NCBI GenBank assembly: GCA_026874595.1
Contig: CM049307.1
Location: 78,282,643 to 78,346,642, forward strand
Direction: 5' to 3'
Source: Sipunculus nudus
Taxonomy: Eukaryota > Annelida > Sipuncula > Golfingiida > Sipunculidae
DNA length: 64,000 nucleotides
Position numbers and translations under genes: made by a program. Shown here one piece after another: positions 24,011 through 37,112 of this stretch. How positions within the stretch are numbered: the stretch's first letter is position 1; every line of letters begins with the position of its first letter. The notes beneath the pieces are model-generated. The model was given only the letters and a program-made list of their open reading frames with translations. It was not told where the DNA came from and did not search any database.

Positions 24011-25309
24011 CGAACCATCCGGTTACAGGAGAGGTCATGTGACTGTGACTGACAGCCAGATCTGGGCTTATCATACAGACATCAGCCTAGGCACGTGGCT
24101 TACTGCTGACATGTATACATGTGCTGGTTAATTGTGAATGTGTCTGAACAAGTAAATAGTAACGTTATGTCCCCATCTGGATCTCCATAAGTGTATTATC
24201 ATTTAAAAAATGGTATGGGACATTATATAAATATGAACACCGTTTAATCATATAAACCTTTTGAGTAACCTGAAGAAGATACTAATTAACAGGATTACCA
24301 ACAGACACCCTCTCACTGAGGCTGCCTGTGTATATAACATCACAAAGCAGCTGTACCCCTGGTGAGTGTCGCCTTGCTGGCCCCAGTATCCAAAGGGTAA
24401 ATTAAGATTAATAGCGGGACTGAAAGATGTATACAAGCTGGAAGGCAGATAACCATGGCAGCATGAAGAAATTCTGTGGTTATTGTGTTTGCCATGCATA
24501 TTTAATTTCCAATGCATTTTGAGTGCTACTAAATTGAATATGTGACAATAACTTAAAATACAACTTCATTTCAAGCAGACTCACTAAAATCTGTTCAACA
24601 AATGTTGCTGTCTGTTACCCTAAGTAAATGAGAAATTCCTAACATTATTGAAGTAACCCAATGTGGTTCATGTTTCATGTCCATGACCTAGCAATAAACA
24701 AACCCAGAAGTTTTATTCAGCCAAGCCAAAGCTTCACTCAGAAACTTGGTGTACAGGTTCATGTGATTGTGTAGTGTGTACTCTCATGCTGTTCATCAAG
24801 GTGTAATTTCTAACAAAGCTTGATTTACCGGTAAACTGGGCTTATAAAGTTAACATTTAAAAGCCAATATGGATTTGTATGGTGCATGAAGTTTCAGCAG
24901 AGCTTGTTCTGGTGAGTACCAGTATTTAGAACAGAGACAGACAGTCACTGACTAATGACATGGCAGGCCTGCTTGTGCACAAAGCCACGGGCTGTTGTTT
25001 ATATACATCATGGCTGCTAACTGATTGGCTCCTGCCGTGGCTGTGCACCTCCCCCGCTAAATTTGAACTGGGACTGGCATGGACACTTATAATTCATTTT
25101 CCTGCAGACGCCACATAAATTGACCTGGAAATGATAATTTATTTCAGTTACTTGCAGTACTAGGAACATGTCTGCCAAAATCCAGCTCTGGTAACATCTT
25201 CCTTCTCAGCTAATATTCAGATTACAGTCAGAGCCCAAGTGAACAGTTGCAGATATTATGTTAAACTCCATGTTGCCAAGTTACGCCCCCTGGTATTTAT
25301 AGTGGCACT

Positions 25310-25580
25310 CGGTCTTTAACGTTAACGGAGATCATTGTAATGTCTCGTTGGACATCCAAATAAAGTCACTGTGACCTATATTCTGTACACTATGTCACTG
25401 TGAAAGAAAATGATTTTATGTACCCTATCAGTCAGATTGACACACGTTTGATGTAGAACCTTCTAACTTAGCATTTAAGGACTTCCTTGTAAAATCCTCT
25501 TGGAAACCTCAAATTAGGTCACTGTTACTTATATTCCGAGAACTTTTGGGAAAACATGATTTTGAGCACACTGGAAGTCT
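25310..25580 (+). repeat. Dispersed repeat, second intronic copy
   Basis: Shares AAATTAGGTCACTGT, a TTACTTATATTC-like run, and GATTTTGAGCAC followed by TGGAAGTC with 23,870-23,980, in the same orientation. The rest of the 2.8-kb intron (24,010-26,420) shows no exon. A small hairpin at about 24,972-25,050 uses GTGCACAAAGCCACGG and its near-complement. Confidence 0.55.
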
Positions 25581-26895
25581 TCCGATTTTCAAGGTTCCTT
25601 AACAAATATATTTAACCAAATCATAACATCAATAATTATTACATGCATCAACTGTATGTCAATTCATACAGAATGAGCGTCATGATCTGTACGTTTTCTG
25701 TACGTAGAATCCTACAATACGCATTCAGTTACATGAAAGTAGTCAATTTTTAGCATAAACATTTCTTCTTGTGTATTCTTTGTTACATTCTGGTGTCCAT
25801 AGCAGTAAGTCAGAAAATGTCAGACTAATATGAAGAAAAAGTGTTTATCCTAATTCCAACCTAACCATGTCTCTTTTTGGCATAAACTGAAAAATAAGCG
25901 ATGATTCCTTTGTTAACGAACTTTAAATCTATTGCATAAAAAACTTGCCTCCAAATGTTAGAAACTGCCTGAGTACCACCTAATACCTTTTGCAATTTAA
26001 AGGCAACTTGTAAATATAAAATGACGCCAATAAAAGTTTGACAGAATGCACATTCCGGTCGTCATATACAACGACACATGCAGAATTACAGAAATTGTGC
26101 TTTGAGCCTAAACCTTACTTCAACTTATTAGGGAAATACTGAGAAAATAAAGAAATTTGAGTTCTATTATCAGTTTAGTTTTGAAGATTGACTGTAACAA
26201 TACATTAAGTTTTTGAAAAGAAAATATTAGAATTTAATCAGGTTTTCTGTTTTGAGCAACGTTATAAGCTTATTCTCTGCCTCTTTTGATTTTATATATA
26301 TTTGTATTAGAGAATATTAACTGATGTTATATTGGCAATGATGGAACCACTACACGACCAGACTGGGTATTCTGTTGGATAATGTGCACTTTAACTTAAG
26401 TTGTGTGTTTTATTTTACAGGTGGACACATTGATATGCTTCAGGTCGTTATTGTAGAATTGTTTGGACAAGAGAGAGTCGCTCGTTCTTTCTGCATTTGG
26501 TTCTTTGTGTTTGGTGTGGCTTACGTTACTGCGGCGCAACGTGTCTAAGGCTGAGCAACAGCATTGATTTGATAATATACGAAACAACAAAATACATGAA
26601 TTATTGAAAACAAAATACTCTGCATTCTTCAATTCAAGCGTGTCTCCAGATAGACTGACATTTGGTTGTATTCTCTTCTTCAGTTACGATTAATTTATCG
26701 ATTACGTTTATTATTTAACTGCTTGGTATATTGCTTTTTCTTTAAACATTTTTTTATACTGTAGGCTTATTTCCCATACGTTTGTTTCAGGGTTTATCCG
26801 GGGTAACCTGAACTCCTACGACCCTGCGTTTTACCTGGCCTGGGGGCATTTTTTTCATCGTTTTTAATTACATTCCTCGTTCGATCTCCTGATGG

Positions 26896-27555
26896 GCCTT
26901 CAGAAAAAAAGTTCAGGATGACTGTTTATGAGGATGTGCAGTGTGTTTATCAAAAGAATCTCATCATATCCTGTATAGTCACTTGGAAACCCAGAAAAAC
27001 AATATAACCAGGAATGCAGGAAATTTTCTCATTTGAATCAAAATAGATATGTGTGCGAGCGAATATTAATTGTTATGCCAACCTTATGCGAAATGGCATA
27101 TATTTTATCCGTTATTTGTCAAACACGTACGTTTAAGTCATGTAGGAAGCAACTGATGACTGACGAACTTAATCAAAATACGGAAATATTCACTCCATTG
27201 TAGATAATCAATGATATAAAAAGTAACCTTGTCTTAGCATATGATCTACATTCACTTAACATACCCATTTCTCAAATTTAAATGAAATACTTGGGGACAC
27301 GACCGTTGTTATTTACCAATTGAAGCTTTTGCTTTTCAGCACCATCTAGTGTTTAGATGTTACACTATTAGCCGATTTTTATTATCTCGTGGTTAACTTA
27401 ATCATGCCAACTCATATAAGTGAAAACAGTTAATTCTACGTTTGCAATCCACACTACTTTATTAGGATGTCTTTTTCACGTGTTGTGTTTCACCGAATAA
27501 ACACAATAAAGCAAAAAGATAATGATGATAATAATTATTTTCATTATTAGTATAC

Positions 27556-27589
<34 letters not shown>

Positions 27590-28329
27590 CATTATCAAAA
27601 TACTAAATTGCTGTACAATAAAATGCATAAACGCTAAAGTAAAACGAACAACATCACGAAAAGTTTTAAAAGAAATTAAACATTTAAAAATTAATCGGCA
27701 CGTTATACAAAGTCAGGTAAACTTTATTGCATTGCTTGAGTGATTTTAGTAGACCTGGCAGATACTATGTTATTATACTAACAAAACAATATGAGTATTC
27801 CAATAAAAGATTTAATGATGTGCATTATTGCATTTGCTTATATTTGTTCTGAGCACACCTCTTAATTGACAGATTAGATGCATCAATGTGTCCCAGGTGT
27901 CGCCATAGTCGGCACATGGTACACATTATGCATTACCGTGTTTGACCAGGCAGCGTTAAAAGTCGACACCACTGTTAAATTGTAACTACATATATAGCAA
28001 TTTATCATAAATAGTATACATACATATGTAGTAAATCAAACGTTATATTTGTATAAAATACTTAGTTACCTAAGTTACATATAAAGCGTGTGAAATAAAT
28101 CAAGATTACATTATATTAAATTTAGTCTAATTTATTTAAAATGGCTTTTTTTCGGAACTTCATATTTAGTCGATTGCAAGGGTATAATAAATAGAGGAGG
28201 ACCATATTTTTTCCCCGATCAAACCCGTACTGGTCGAGTCTTACTGGCCTTGTTGTTGAAATCGACAATGAAATCTACAAGCACCGACAAGAAACTCTGG
28301 GGCCGGGACAAAACAAGCCAGGTTACCAA
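26896..28329. other. No gene recognised; ATT/ATC microsatellite
   Basis: AT-rich, with an imperfect trinucleotide run of ATT/ATC type at 27,526-27,597. An Ile-rich open frame across it is low-complexity. Confidence 0.6.
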
Positions 28330-29110
28330 TAGCCCCATTTACACACGTTTTTCTTGAGCTCTCTGCATCGTTAAGCGCGCCATGTACCCGAATCGCGCCA
28401 GATTTCGAGGATTTTCGTTCTAGAGCGCGCTACATTTTGACCAACGGTTTGAGTCGTTTCTACATTCTCGCGAGCGCCAGACGCTGTCTGGCGCCGCCTA
28501 TATTTGTTCTTCGAACGTGTGTAAACAGCAGTGGAGAGCGCTATGTAAATAGCGCGCTCCAGTAAAACTCGGCTGTCATATGAATGGGATTACCCATGCG
28601 CGGAAGGGGGAATTTAATCTAGACATTGCTAGATTGCAGTATTTATCTACGTGTAAAATCAATGCAGATTCTAGGCCGGACCAAGTGCAATTCGGCCTAA
28701 CTTGACAGGATAGCTCGCTCTACATGGTCATTTGGTCCGTCAAAGTGTGAAGGCAAGTTAAAATATAGCCCGCTCCACATTGCTATGGACCGGTCTATCG
28801 CGCGTCACATTTTTGTAGTATTAATGGGGCTAGTGTGACCTTACGTTATATACCCCCTATTGACAATTGAAAAGTTCCCTGCACATGTAAAGGCACAGCC
28901 GATTCCCGATTCGTTGGTGTAATTTTATCAAGAAGTCGAGAAAGTGACAATAGCACAAGAATAGCTGCTAGAATCTGGAACCGACTCAAACCGATGGCCA
29001 AAATGTAGCGCGCTCCAGACCAAAAATCCTCGAGATCCGGCGCGTTTTGGGGACTTGGCGCGCGCTAAACGATGTAGAGCTCTCCAGAAAAACGTGTGTA
29101 AATTTGGCTA
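28330..29110. mobile_element. 781-bp MITE with ~140-bp inverted repeats
   Basis: Left end TAGCCCCATTTACACACGTT and right end, read in reverse complement, TAGCCAAATTTACACACGTT begin a match that continues inward about 140 bp (GTTTTTCT, AGCGCGC, TCGAGGATTTT, GAGCGCGCTACATTTTG, CGGTTTGAGTCG). The outermost TA on each side is compatible with a TA target duplication, as in Tc1/mariner-type MITEs. The interior is GC-rich compared with its surroundings and carries further GCGCGCTCCA/GCTCCACAT motifs, so there may be subterminal repeats or a nested copy. There is no coding capacity. Family is inferred only from the apparent TA duplication. Confidence 0.75.
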
Positions 29111-29344
29111 ATGACTTGATAAAAAATGTTATTTTGTACCGTGCAATGCATATTTAAATATCAAATTATCTTTTAGCTAAATAATTATCATAATTGTTTA
29201 TAAAATTTTTTATGTGATCTATTTACATAAAATATGGATATTCTTTTGAAATTCCCGTGTTGATGTTTAATTTTGATCAATAACTGATCGTTGTGATGAA
29301 TGAATTAAATATCAATATACCAGAGGTTTTCTATCATTTTTTGA

Positions 29345-29585
29345 ACTATCCTGGAGGATACCAAGAGGCCCCATAGCCCTTTAAAAAATACCGGTCGGAG
29401 TGACCTAATTTCAGATTTCCAGGTTTCCATTTACCTTCCTTAATTATCAGTTAGAAGTTTAAGGTCAACGGGTACGATGTGTGTCTTACTTACGGACGGG
29501 GGGGGGGGGGGACAACCCGACGGACGACGGACAAAGCGCCATTACTATACCTCAGTTGACTTTCAGTCAGCTGAGCTAAAAAAAA
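29345..29585 (-). repeat. Terminus of hairpin/GTCC-type repeat
   Basis: Contains the GGTCGGAGTGACC block, a poly-G run, GACGGACGACGGACAAAG and then a terminal hairpin (TCAGTTGACTTTCAGTCAGCTGA). The last part is the reverse complement of the left end at 11,351-11,384. Confidence 0.65.
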
Positions 29586-29742
29586 TCTACACCACATTTT
29601 TTCTCTATCCCAATCAAGTATATCTCCCTCATGTAGCACGCGTTCTATAGTCACCTCCTGTCCCTAGAAAATCGTTCTTCAGTTTCTTTTTGTTTAATAT
29701 AGTCCTCTTGGAGTGTGTTATGTTCCTGTTGTTGTCGTGCCC

Positions 29743-29890
29743 AGGTACTGGCACTTATGTCAGCATATGATATAGGAATATACGACAGACTTCTTCATCA
29801 ATTATATACAGAGTACGCACTGTTACTCGCTCACCGTGTTGTTCAGGGCATACGCTCGCTGGTAAATCCACACTTCGTGTTAAATGGCGG
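29743..29890 (+). other. Unassigned candidate exon
   Basis: A 49-codon open segment lies between a plausible acceptor (GTGCCCAG) and an excellent donor (GGCG/GTAAGC). It reads VLALMSAYDIGIYDRLLHQL and continues to NPHFVLNG. The amphipathic Leu/Tyr/His composition looks protein-like, but I recognise no family and found no partner exon. It may belong to an unseen gene or be chance. Confidence 0.25.
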
Positions 29891-31895
29891 TAAGCAAATC
29901 ATATATTTACTGTCATGAGTGCTTTTTTGGTGTACTGTGCAGATGATTATATAATCTGTCATTATGCACAGGTAGCAGTGAGTACAGCCACTGCAGGTGA
30001 TGCAAATTAAGCCCTGTGGTTGAATATTGGCTGACAACAGACCGGTAATTATTTTAGATTTTTATTTATGCCTGTGCGAACCTCAAGGGTGAATGCTTCC
30101 ATTGATTATTCACTTGATAATTAGCTTAAAATCCTTATGCCTTTCCATGGGTAATGCTAAGAAATAAGTAATATTTCAGTTGCATTTAGTTAATGTGGAC
30201 CTCTTCGTAAGTCTAGCCCAGATTATGCAACTGTTGGCCACATGCCGACTTGTCTGAAGACTTGTAATTTTGTTCAAGACTTTTAATTTTATTCCAGACT
30301 TGTAATTCATTCCATGAAAATAAGCTTTCCCCCCTCAACATTCGTCACAGTGTTTATGAGTGATAGGCAGATCCGTCTTATTCCTAGGCATCGCCACATT
30401 TACAAAGTGTAAATGAAAACCGGCAGGTTCCCTGGTCGGAAGATGCACGTTATCTTTCTTGATGTTGGTTATCACCTTTCCCCACAAACCGTAAGTCAGC
30501 GGCGTCCGATGTTCCATAGTTAACCATTTTTTCTCTCATTCTTTCCGCTAATTTTCTTTGACAAAATAAGCAGTCAGGAGAAGTGGTGGGAAAGATGTGA
30601 GCGTGCATGAAAATGACATGGCAGCCCATGGTCGATATAATATTATATTACCATGCCATGTACAACAATGCACAATCCTCTGAAACGGGGAAACATAAAT
30701 TAAAAAAAAGGGTTTTGATCGTTCCTCTTTTATCTAATAAGATAAGAATCTTTATAAATGAATCTTAATTACAGTTTATCTCTAGTATAGTAGTGTGCTG
30801 CCGCCGGTGCACGATTAAACTAAAAATTACCATTAGCCAGTCTGTCCCGGAGGACGTGCAGGTGCTCTTAACTGATGTGATTAAAGTTAAAGGGACCCAT
30901 TCCGATGTATGGCGTATATCGAATAAACATAATCTCTGACCTCTATTTTCCTTTATTTTAAAAACTTGTATTTTTAATGCATAAAAATATATTATTGCCT
31001 TTCATAAGGAACAAACCGATTCTACCAATCAATATCATTCTAACATTTTTGTTATTTAATATTACACATAACTAATTTCCATACATAGTCATACTCATAG
31101 ACTGTTTTTTAAAGCTTACCGAGGGGAAAGCATGATGCAATGGACCCTGTCACTGTCACAACCAAACGAAGCGGGGAGTCATACGAAAATTGCGATAGAA
31201 AATAAAATATTGGTGTATTATTAATTCTACGGTTTGGGATATAATTAGGATTTGTCTGAATGTCATAAGTTGGGGGTGCCTATGCCATAGCCATAGGATG
31301 TGGTGAATTCAAAAGTGCGTTTGGGATTGTGTCCGCCGTTGTATACATGTTTCCGCAAGAGATCACCCGGGACTGAGTTTGCTTTCAGAATTTTACAATT
31401 TACATGCACTTGTTGGTGTCTGTTATTTACACGTGTATATTGCTGTTTTTAAATATATAATATTTAAGCCATAATTCAAACGAAATTGAAACGTGTATGT
31501 TTCCGCAATAGCAACAAAATCAGAATAAACGTAAACCGGCATGTTTTCAGTACTGGCACACCTTTAATGTTTGTCAATCATCCTGACTTGATTAAGTCTA
31601 TATAATCAAGGGGGAAGTCCGTTAGTGGAACCAAGAAACAATCAATTAAATCAGATTGCTCCCATTAACGACTCGGCCCTCTGTATTTTCAGCTGTCCAG
31701 CACCTATAAAACTACATTTGTATAATAACATGCCACAGATTCCCTCTCTCCGGGAATAAAGTCTACTGCAGGTTACTTTTAACCAACCCGGGACCCATCG
31801 TCTGTTTGTCGGCCGGAAATTCTGGACCATCTACGTACCGCCTTATATACACGTAAAAGGTATTTGTCGAACAAATAACGTCATTTTAAAAAGAA

Positions 31896-31933
<38 letters not shown>

Positions 31934-32900
31934 GAAAGAGGTCATGGCCACTTCTTTTCTTGACTTCGTAAAAGAAGATTAGTTGTTTGACAAGAGAAAT
32001 TCAATGTTATTCAACTTCTTTGTGATATAACGGTCCATGAGGTAATAAAGTTTTCTCTTATTTGACCGGAAAACTCATGTGATAACAGAACCGGAGTCAG
32101 CCGATATTTAGCAAGGTTGCTCCCTTTTACTATTGAAGACGACAATACAGCATATCCTGACGACGAAACCAGAATTTTGCATAATGACCGGTAAAATTCA
32201 CTTGATGTGCATGTTCGCGCCGTTTCGGCCCTTTAACCCTTAAAAGTCTGCTGACTGTTTGAGTGTCGTTACAACTTTCGAAGAATAACGCACTTTAAGG
32301 CTCTATGGGGATGCAAATATTTCCTTATTTTTCATAATGTATCATGGCCTACAAATACGGTGTCACTTACATACAACTGATCAGTCCTTAGCTTTTTAGT
32401 ATACATTCTAACAAAACCTACCATGAGCGAGAAAACTTCCGTTTCAACTCGGCATATTGGTAAATCCCTTTGCATGTTTGTTGATTTTCTGGCCGCATGA
32501 GTACAAGCATTGCTCGTACGGGTTACTGGACGATAGCACACTTGTAGGCGATAGATGAAAAAAGCTCCTTACCACAGAGACGAATTTTCAGTTTGTGTTG
32601 TGAATTTACATGTATTCTTTTGTGTTAAGTCGTCGTTTGTAGTCTACTGTTATAATCTTATAAAATTTTGGGCTGTTACCACGATATCAATGTAACATGA
32701 TGGATGACCACTGCAATGCCGTCCTTCGTATGGCTGGTGTATTCACGATTATGTGCATGCATGATTAATGTGTAGTTGTGCGGGCATAAGCCGGCCGACC
32801 GGATTTATCAATATATTGGGCGGGCAACAACCCCACATTTTTTCTCGGAAAATATGTAAAAGATCATGTTCTTTTCATAACCTCTCTCTGTGAGCCTTTG

Positions 32901-32954
<54 letters not shown>

Positions 32955-33248
32955 CTGATGATTAACACTAATAATGTAAAATTCCAAAAGAATATAGTAT
33001 GCATATATTATTCATGTCGTGAATATTAAACATAAACACCCGCAACAAAAGGTACTGCTGGCTCTTATTGGCCGCATTGATGTTATTTTAGGTAGCACAG
33101 TAAGACACCATTCATGATCACGAGTTTTTTTTTAATTTCAAATAAAAACACCTACAAATATATTTTCCCTATTCGACCACATTCCAGTTTACCTTGCAGC
33201 ATAGGTACAGAGGCTACGGTAGAATCAAAGTTATAAAAACAAACTGAA
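29891..33248. other. No gene recognised; GA and TA microsatellites
   Basis: Includes (GA)n at 31,899-31,932 and (TA)n at 32,904-32,950. A minus-strand frame near 30,640-30,470 contains SPDCLFCQRKLAERMREK, a CxxC pair resembling zinc-knuckle pieces of transposon proteins. A neighbouring frame continues to CDEC. This could be a transposon relic but is too short to call. Confidence 0.5.
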
Positions 33249-36200
33249 ATGGCGGGAAGTGACGAATGGTCCGAAATATTGATCAAACATGATAATTCGG
33301 GAACTGACAAAAACGCACTTACGTAATCGAGAGGTCAAGTAGATCTAACTCCCTTTCGATCAGGAAAATTGTTAAAAACACCCACAGATAAAAATACTAC
33401 CCAAGGAGAATTAAAACGAAAATGGGCTGATGATAATTTAGAATCGGACTCCGACGGAAAAGGAACAAAAGGAAAAACGGTTCGAGGGACAGGCGGACCA
33501 ACATGGAAATTGGATTGTGGCAAAACGGAACCTAATGATGAAACTGAGAGCATTGAGACCTGGTACAGTTACGTGGTTCTTGCCGTCGGCTTTTATCTTG
33601 TTTTCTTACTGATGGATTACAGTCTGCCTATGGCGTTATCTACAAGGACTTGAAGTCGTATTACACTGCCTACGTCTACAGGCTGTCACTCCCGTTAGCA
33701 ACACTGGATTTCATGACACATTTTGGTGGTAGGATGATTCAAATCTTTCATGGTTTAATAAATGTTTTTTAATAAGGTGTTGTCATTGAGTTGCTTAGCT
33801 AATTCAAATCTGGAAAAAATGGATTAAAAATGCAATGTGTCTGATTTCCGTTTACATATGACCATTTCCTGTGTATTGAAGGGAACCACATATACTTCCC
33901 ACCGCATTACCTTTTAATTTCACATTACATGTTATAAAATAAGCACTTTTTTTTGCTTGACATTTTTATACTCATCATTCTGCTTCATGTTTTCCAAGCA
34001 ATGCCGATTGGGAAATGAAAGTTTGCATATATTTTAATGATCTGTTAATATTTGCAGGAAGATTTGTCATTCGCAGTCATCGGCGGCCAGTCTTATTGAT
34101 ATATAGCGTTCATTGCTGATTAACACGTCTCATATTTCTTAGCATTGTTTACGAGTGCCTTCGTGAAGGTTTTCGGACTGCGTGCTTCTGGATTCATTGG
34201 CAGCCTGGTGTCTGCTTGAGGCTTCGTCATCGCCTATCTTTCCCCGAGTATGTGCCTTCATAAATAACTTATCATAAATTGTGGTGATCAACATGTCTAT
34301 TAGTACGTTCAGGTTTATTTACTGAGTGAATAGGTATAATTTCAAATGATTACTTAATAGTCACCGAACTAGTATTCGTGATACTATATGCAACGAGACG
34401 AGAGCAACCATTAATCTATAGGTGCCATCTTGCGGCTCATTTTATGTTATTACACGTGGCTGCCGGCACACGCATTAGAAAATGCAGAAGTTCCTCATTG
34501 ACGTCAAACTTGGATCCAAGACTTGCGTTCCACTTGATTTAATTTAGTAGCAGATAAAATAATATAAATGTATTGGATTGTCTGGTTGAAATATGTCGTC
34601 CGTAGAGATTGATTCTACCAGACTCAGAGAAAATGAAATAATAATTACTAGGCCATTCCACAAAATACACCAGTACCCACATATCATTGCTATAAGAACT
34701 TTTACACATGCATCATATTAAAGGTGCTGTATAACATTGCTTTGTGTAACTGTCATCCCCATGGTAGCAGTTCCAATATGAATTGCATAACCATATTCGT
34801 TTGTACAATTGATTTTCTTCGATTTAGTACACGCAGATTTTAATCATGTCTTGTATTTATTGTAGGTATCGGCTTTGCATTTATGTATCTGTCAGCCATT
34901 GTATCTGTTCAATCATTTTTTTGACAAGAGACGTTCATAAGCTGCTGGCATTAATAACGCTTGATCAGCTCTTGGTGTGTCCACTATGAGTTCGCTGGTT
35001 CGATTCCTCCTCAATAAGAACACATGGCGGGGGTCTTTGCTGATTAAAGCGGGTATAGTTCTACAATGCACGTGGTTGTGGTTATTGGTCCACCCTATAA
35101 CCAATAATGAACAAAATAAAATTCACAAGGACAACGATCAAAACAGCAGCTCCGTCATGAGCCATAATCAGGAAGTGACGCCATCATCTCATTATAAGGA
35201 ATTAGACGAGAAAGCTGGTACATTTCGAAAAATGTTAACCATGTTGAAAGAAAAATTTGACTTCAAGCTTTTCAAGGAGGTTCACTTTACAGTATATGCA
35301 GTGGCCTTTTTATCGCTCAGATGGGGTTTTCGATCACGTATGCTTTTGCCCCAGACAAAGGCAGCGACATAGGGTTTACACATGAAGACAAAAATTGGTT
35401 CGTCTCGTAAACCGGAGTCGGAGGTCTGATTGGTAGAATGGCATTTGGAGTTATTGGTAACTTTTCCTTATTGCAAGAGCGGCGTTTGCATCTGCAAACG
35501 CTTAGTGTTGGTTTGACCGGTGTCTGCCTCGTTCTGGTGCCAGCTTGTAGAACTCTCACGTCCATGTACATCATTCTTACTGTTTACGGCTTCGCGGTAG
35601 GTGAGTATTTAAGGTAATGTACATTCAGAGGATTTCGTGAGTTTAACCTTTAGCTGTTTTCTTCGAAAGGATATTAAAATATATTCGTCAATGAAACGTG
35701 ATGTAGACATTATAGTATATAGTAAATGATAAACCCACGTTTGGCATCTAGTACTTACTAGTTGTTGACAAGTATAGTAACTTGGGTACTAGTTCTATAA
35801 TTTGGAATAGAATATAGCTATTTCTGTACAATTACACAAGGCTCGTATAGTAAAATACATACCGTGCATGGATATTTATATGCACACCCACTTACTACTT
35901 GTAGTGGCAATTACGCCCCCTTTTATAAGCAAGCTTCTTCTGCTGCCGGCCTGTAAATAAAAGCGCCATTTATTTATTAAATAGTAAAATACACGATTTT
36001 ATGTGGGATGAAAACTCCTCAAAATACTAATGACTGGGTAAATTGGATCCCCTGTTGCCATCAAATTTTATTCTCAGGGAATCGTAAATGGCAGGCGGTC
36101 ATATTGTGATGATACCAGTGGCGCTGTACGACCTCTTTGGTTCTGACGTCATAACCCGGTCATTTGGCCTCAGTTTGGTGATGATAAGTTTGGCGTCCAT

Positions 36201-37112
36201 GGTGACTACACCTCTCTCGGGGTGCGTGACAAGAACTTGTGCAAAACAAATAATCACGTGTTAGTGTCCTATAATATGATATGATATCATGCGACATTTA
36301 TTAAACAAGTGTCCAATGGATAAGCCTGTGTTATTTTAATCTAACAACAACAACTATAATTTTAAAGCAAAGCGGATATTAATCCGATCGGATTTTTGAC
36401 CATGCGCAACTACGTAAATGTAAAAAACGACGACCTCAAAATGATTCCCGTGTTCATACTTAACCGGAGCCGACCTTTTGTCCAAAATTCTTTGGCATGT
36501 AAAATAAAATCCTGATTCCGTCACACGGCAGAGTAAAATCTTGTGGGGAAGCTTCTCATATAAATTCGTAATTAACAACAAACGCATACGTCAGTATAGG
36601 AGCAATATGCACCCGGCTTAAGGAAAAGGAACCGCGAAAACTTAATTTATCATGTGTAACATAAGATGATTTTGCTAAACGATAAAGCAAATAAAAATCT
36701 GTAAATAAATCAAATGTGGCAGTGATGTTAAATTAATTAAAAGTTGGTATTAAAATTTCGCAGATTTTGATCAGCAAAATAATTTGTCCCATTTTCCTGT
36801 ATTTTATATGGTTTGTGTTGAATTACCAGTATCGTTTTCACAACTTATATTTCTGCATTACTTTTGTTCCGCAAAATTACCCTGACGTGTATTTTAAAGA
36901 TTAGTGGTTAATACTTAATGCATTTAAAACAATACTATTATATCATCAAATATTTGGGTATTGCAGGTTTTATCCGGGACAGGACAACTTCGTATGACTC
37001 GGTGTTTTTCCTGGCCGGCGGATACTACGTTTTAGCTATGTGTGTAATGATCACAATCCCTGTGTCAAGAAGGGAGAAAAACAACAAGGAACAATACTTG
37101 GAACTTCCATAG
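33249..37112 (+). pseudogene. SLC16/monocarboxylate-transporter-like gene, copy 2 (disrupted)
   Basis: Same exon plan as the copy at 21.4-26.9 kb. Exon 1 (33,249-33,728) starts with ATG and has SIETWYSYVVLAV and YGVIYKDLKSYY. Exon 2 (34,143 to about 34,249) has LFTSAFVKVFGLRASGF. Exon 3 (34,866-35,600) has RFLLNKNTWRG, the central loop, YAFAPDKGSD, LIGRMAFGVIG and TVYGFAVG. Exon 4 (36,095 to about 36,221) has GGHIVMIPVALYDLFG. Exon 5 (36,967-37,112) has FIRDRTTSYDSVFFLAGGYY to YLELP. Lesions are TAA 33,324-33,326, a frameshift near 33,600, TGA 34,217-34,219, truncation of exon 2, a frameshift near 34,920, TAA 34,938-34,940, TGA 34,962-34,964, a frameshift near 35,310, TAA 35,408-35,410 and a phase mismatch at exon 4/5. 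Introns sit at homologous places and phases, so the two are duplicate, non-retroposed pseudogenes. Confidence 0.8.

Larger units (their letters stand above)
21387..26895 (+). pseudogene. SLC16/monocarboxylate-transporter-like gene, copy 1 (disrupted)
   Basis: Five conserved exons of a 12-TM MFS transporter are visible. Exon 1 (coding from about 21,604 to 21,829) has RYSYLVLAVCFVTF and the loop YGIIYQDLKSSF, as in MCT TM1. Exon 2 (22,609-22,752) has LITSPLLKVL to VTYGLVTG. Exon 3 (22,896 to about 23,560) has GFGYSLLVLLAS, PKYFDRHRAVARG, AGSSVG and YTWRGCMLIQAG, then the central loop and a second TM bundle start (YVFAPDKG). Exon 4 (26,421 to about 26,540) has GHIDMLQVVIVELFG. Exon 5 (from 26,791) has FIRGNLNSYDPAFYLA. 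Lesions are TAA at 23,138-23,140 in the central loop, TGA at 23,384-23,386 where the paralogue has Trp, loss of the exon 3 end, TAA at 26,865-26,867 after a likely 1-base shift, and no clean donor after exon 4. An earlier ATG at 21,387 is out of frame. Introns are kept, so this is an unprocessed duplicate. Family assignment rests on MCT-like motifs. Confidence 0.7.

Noticed and set aside
23799-24131. Plus-strand 110-codon frame downstream of SLC16-like exon 3
   Set aside because: Coincides with a dispersed repeat present elsewhere in the window; no transporter similarity.
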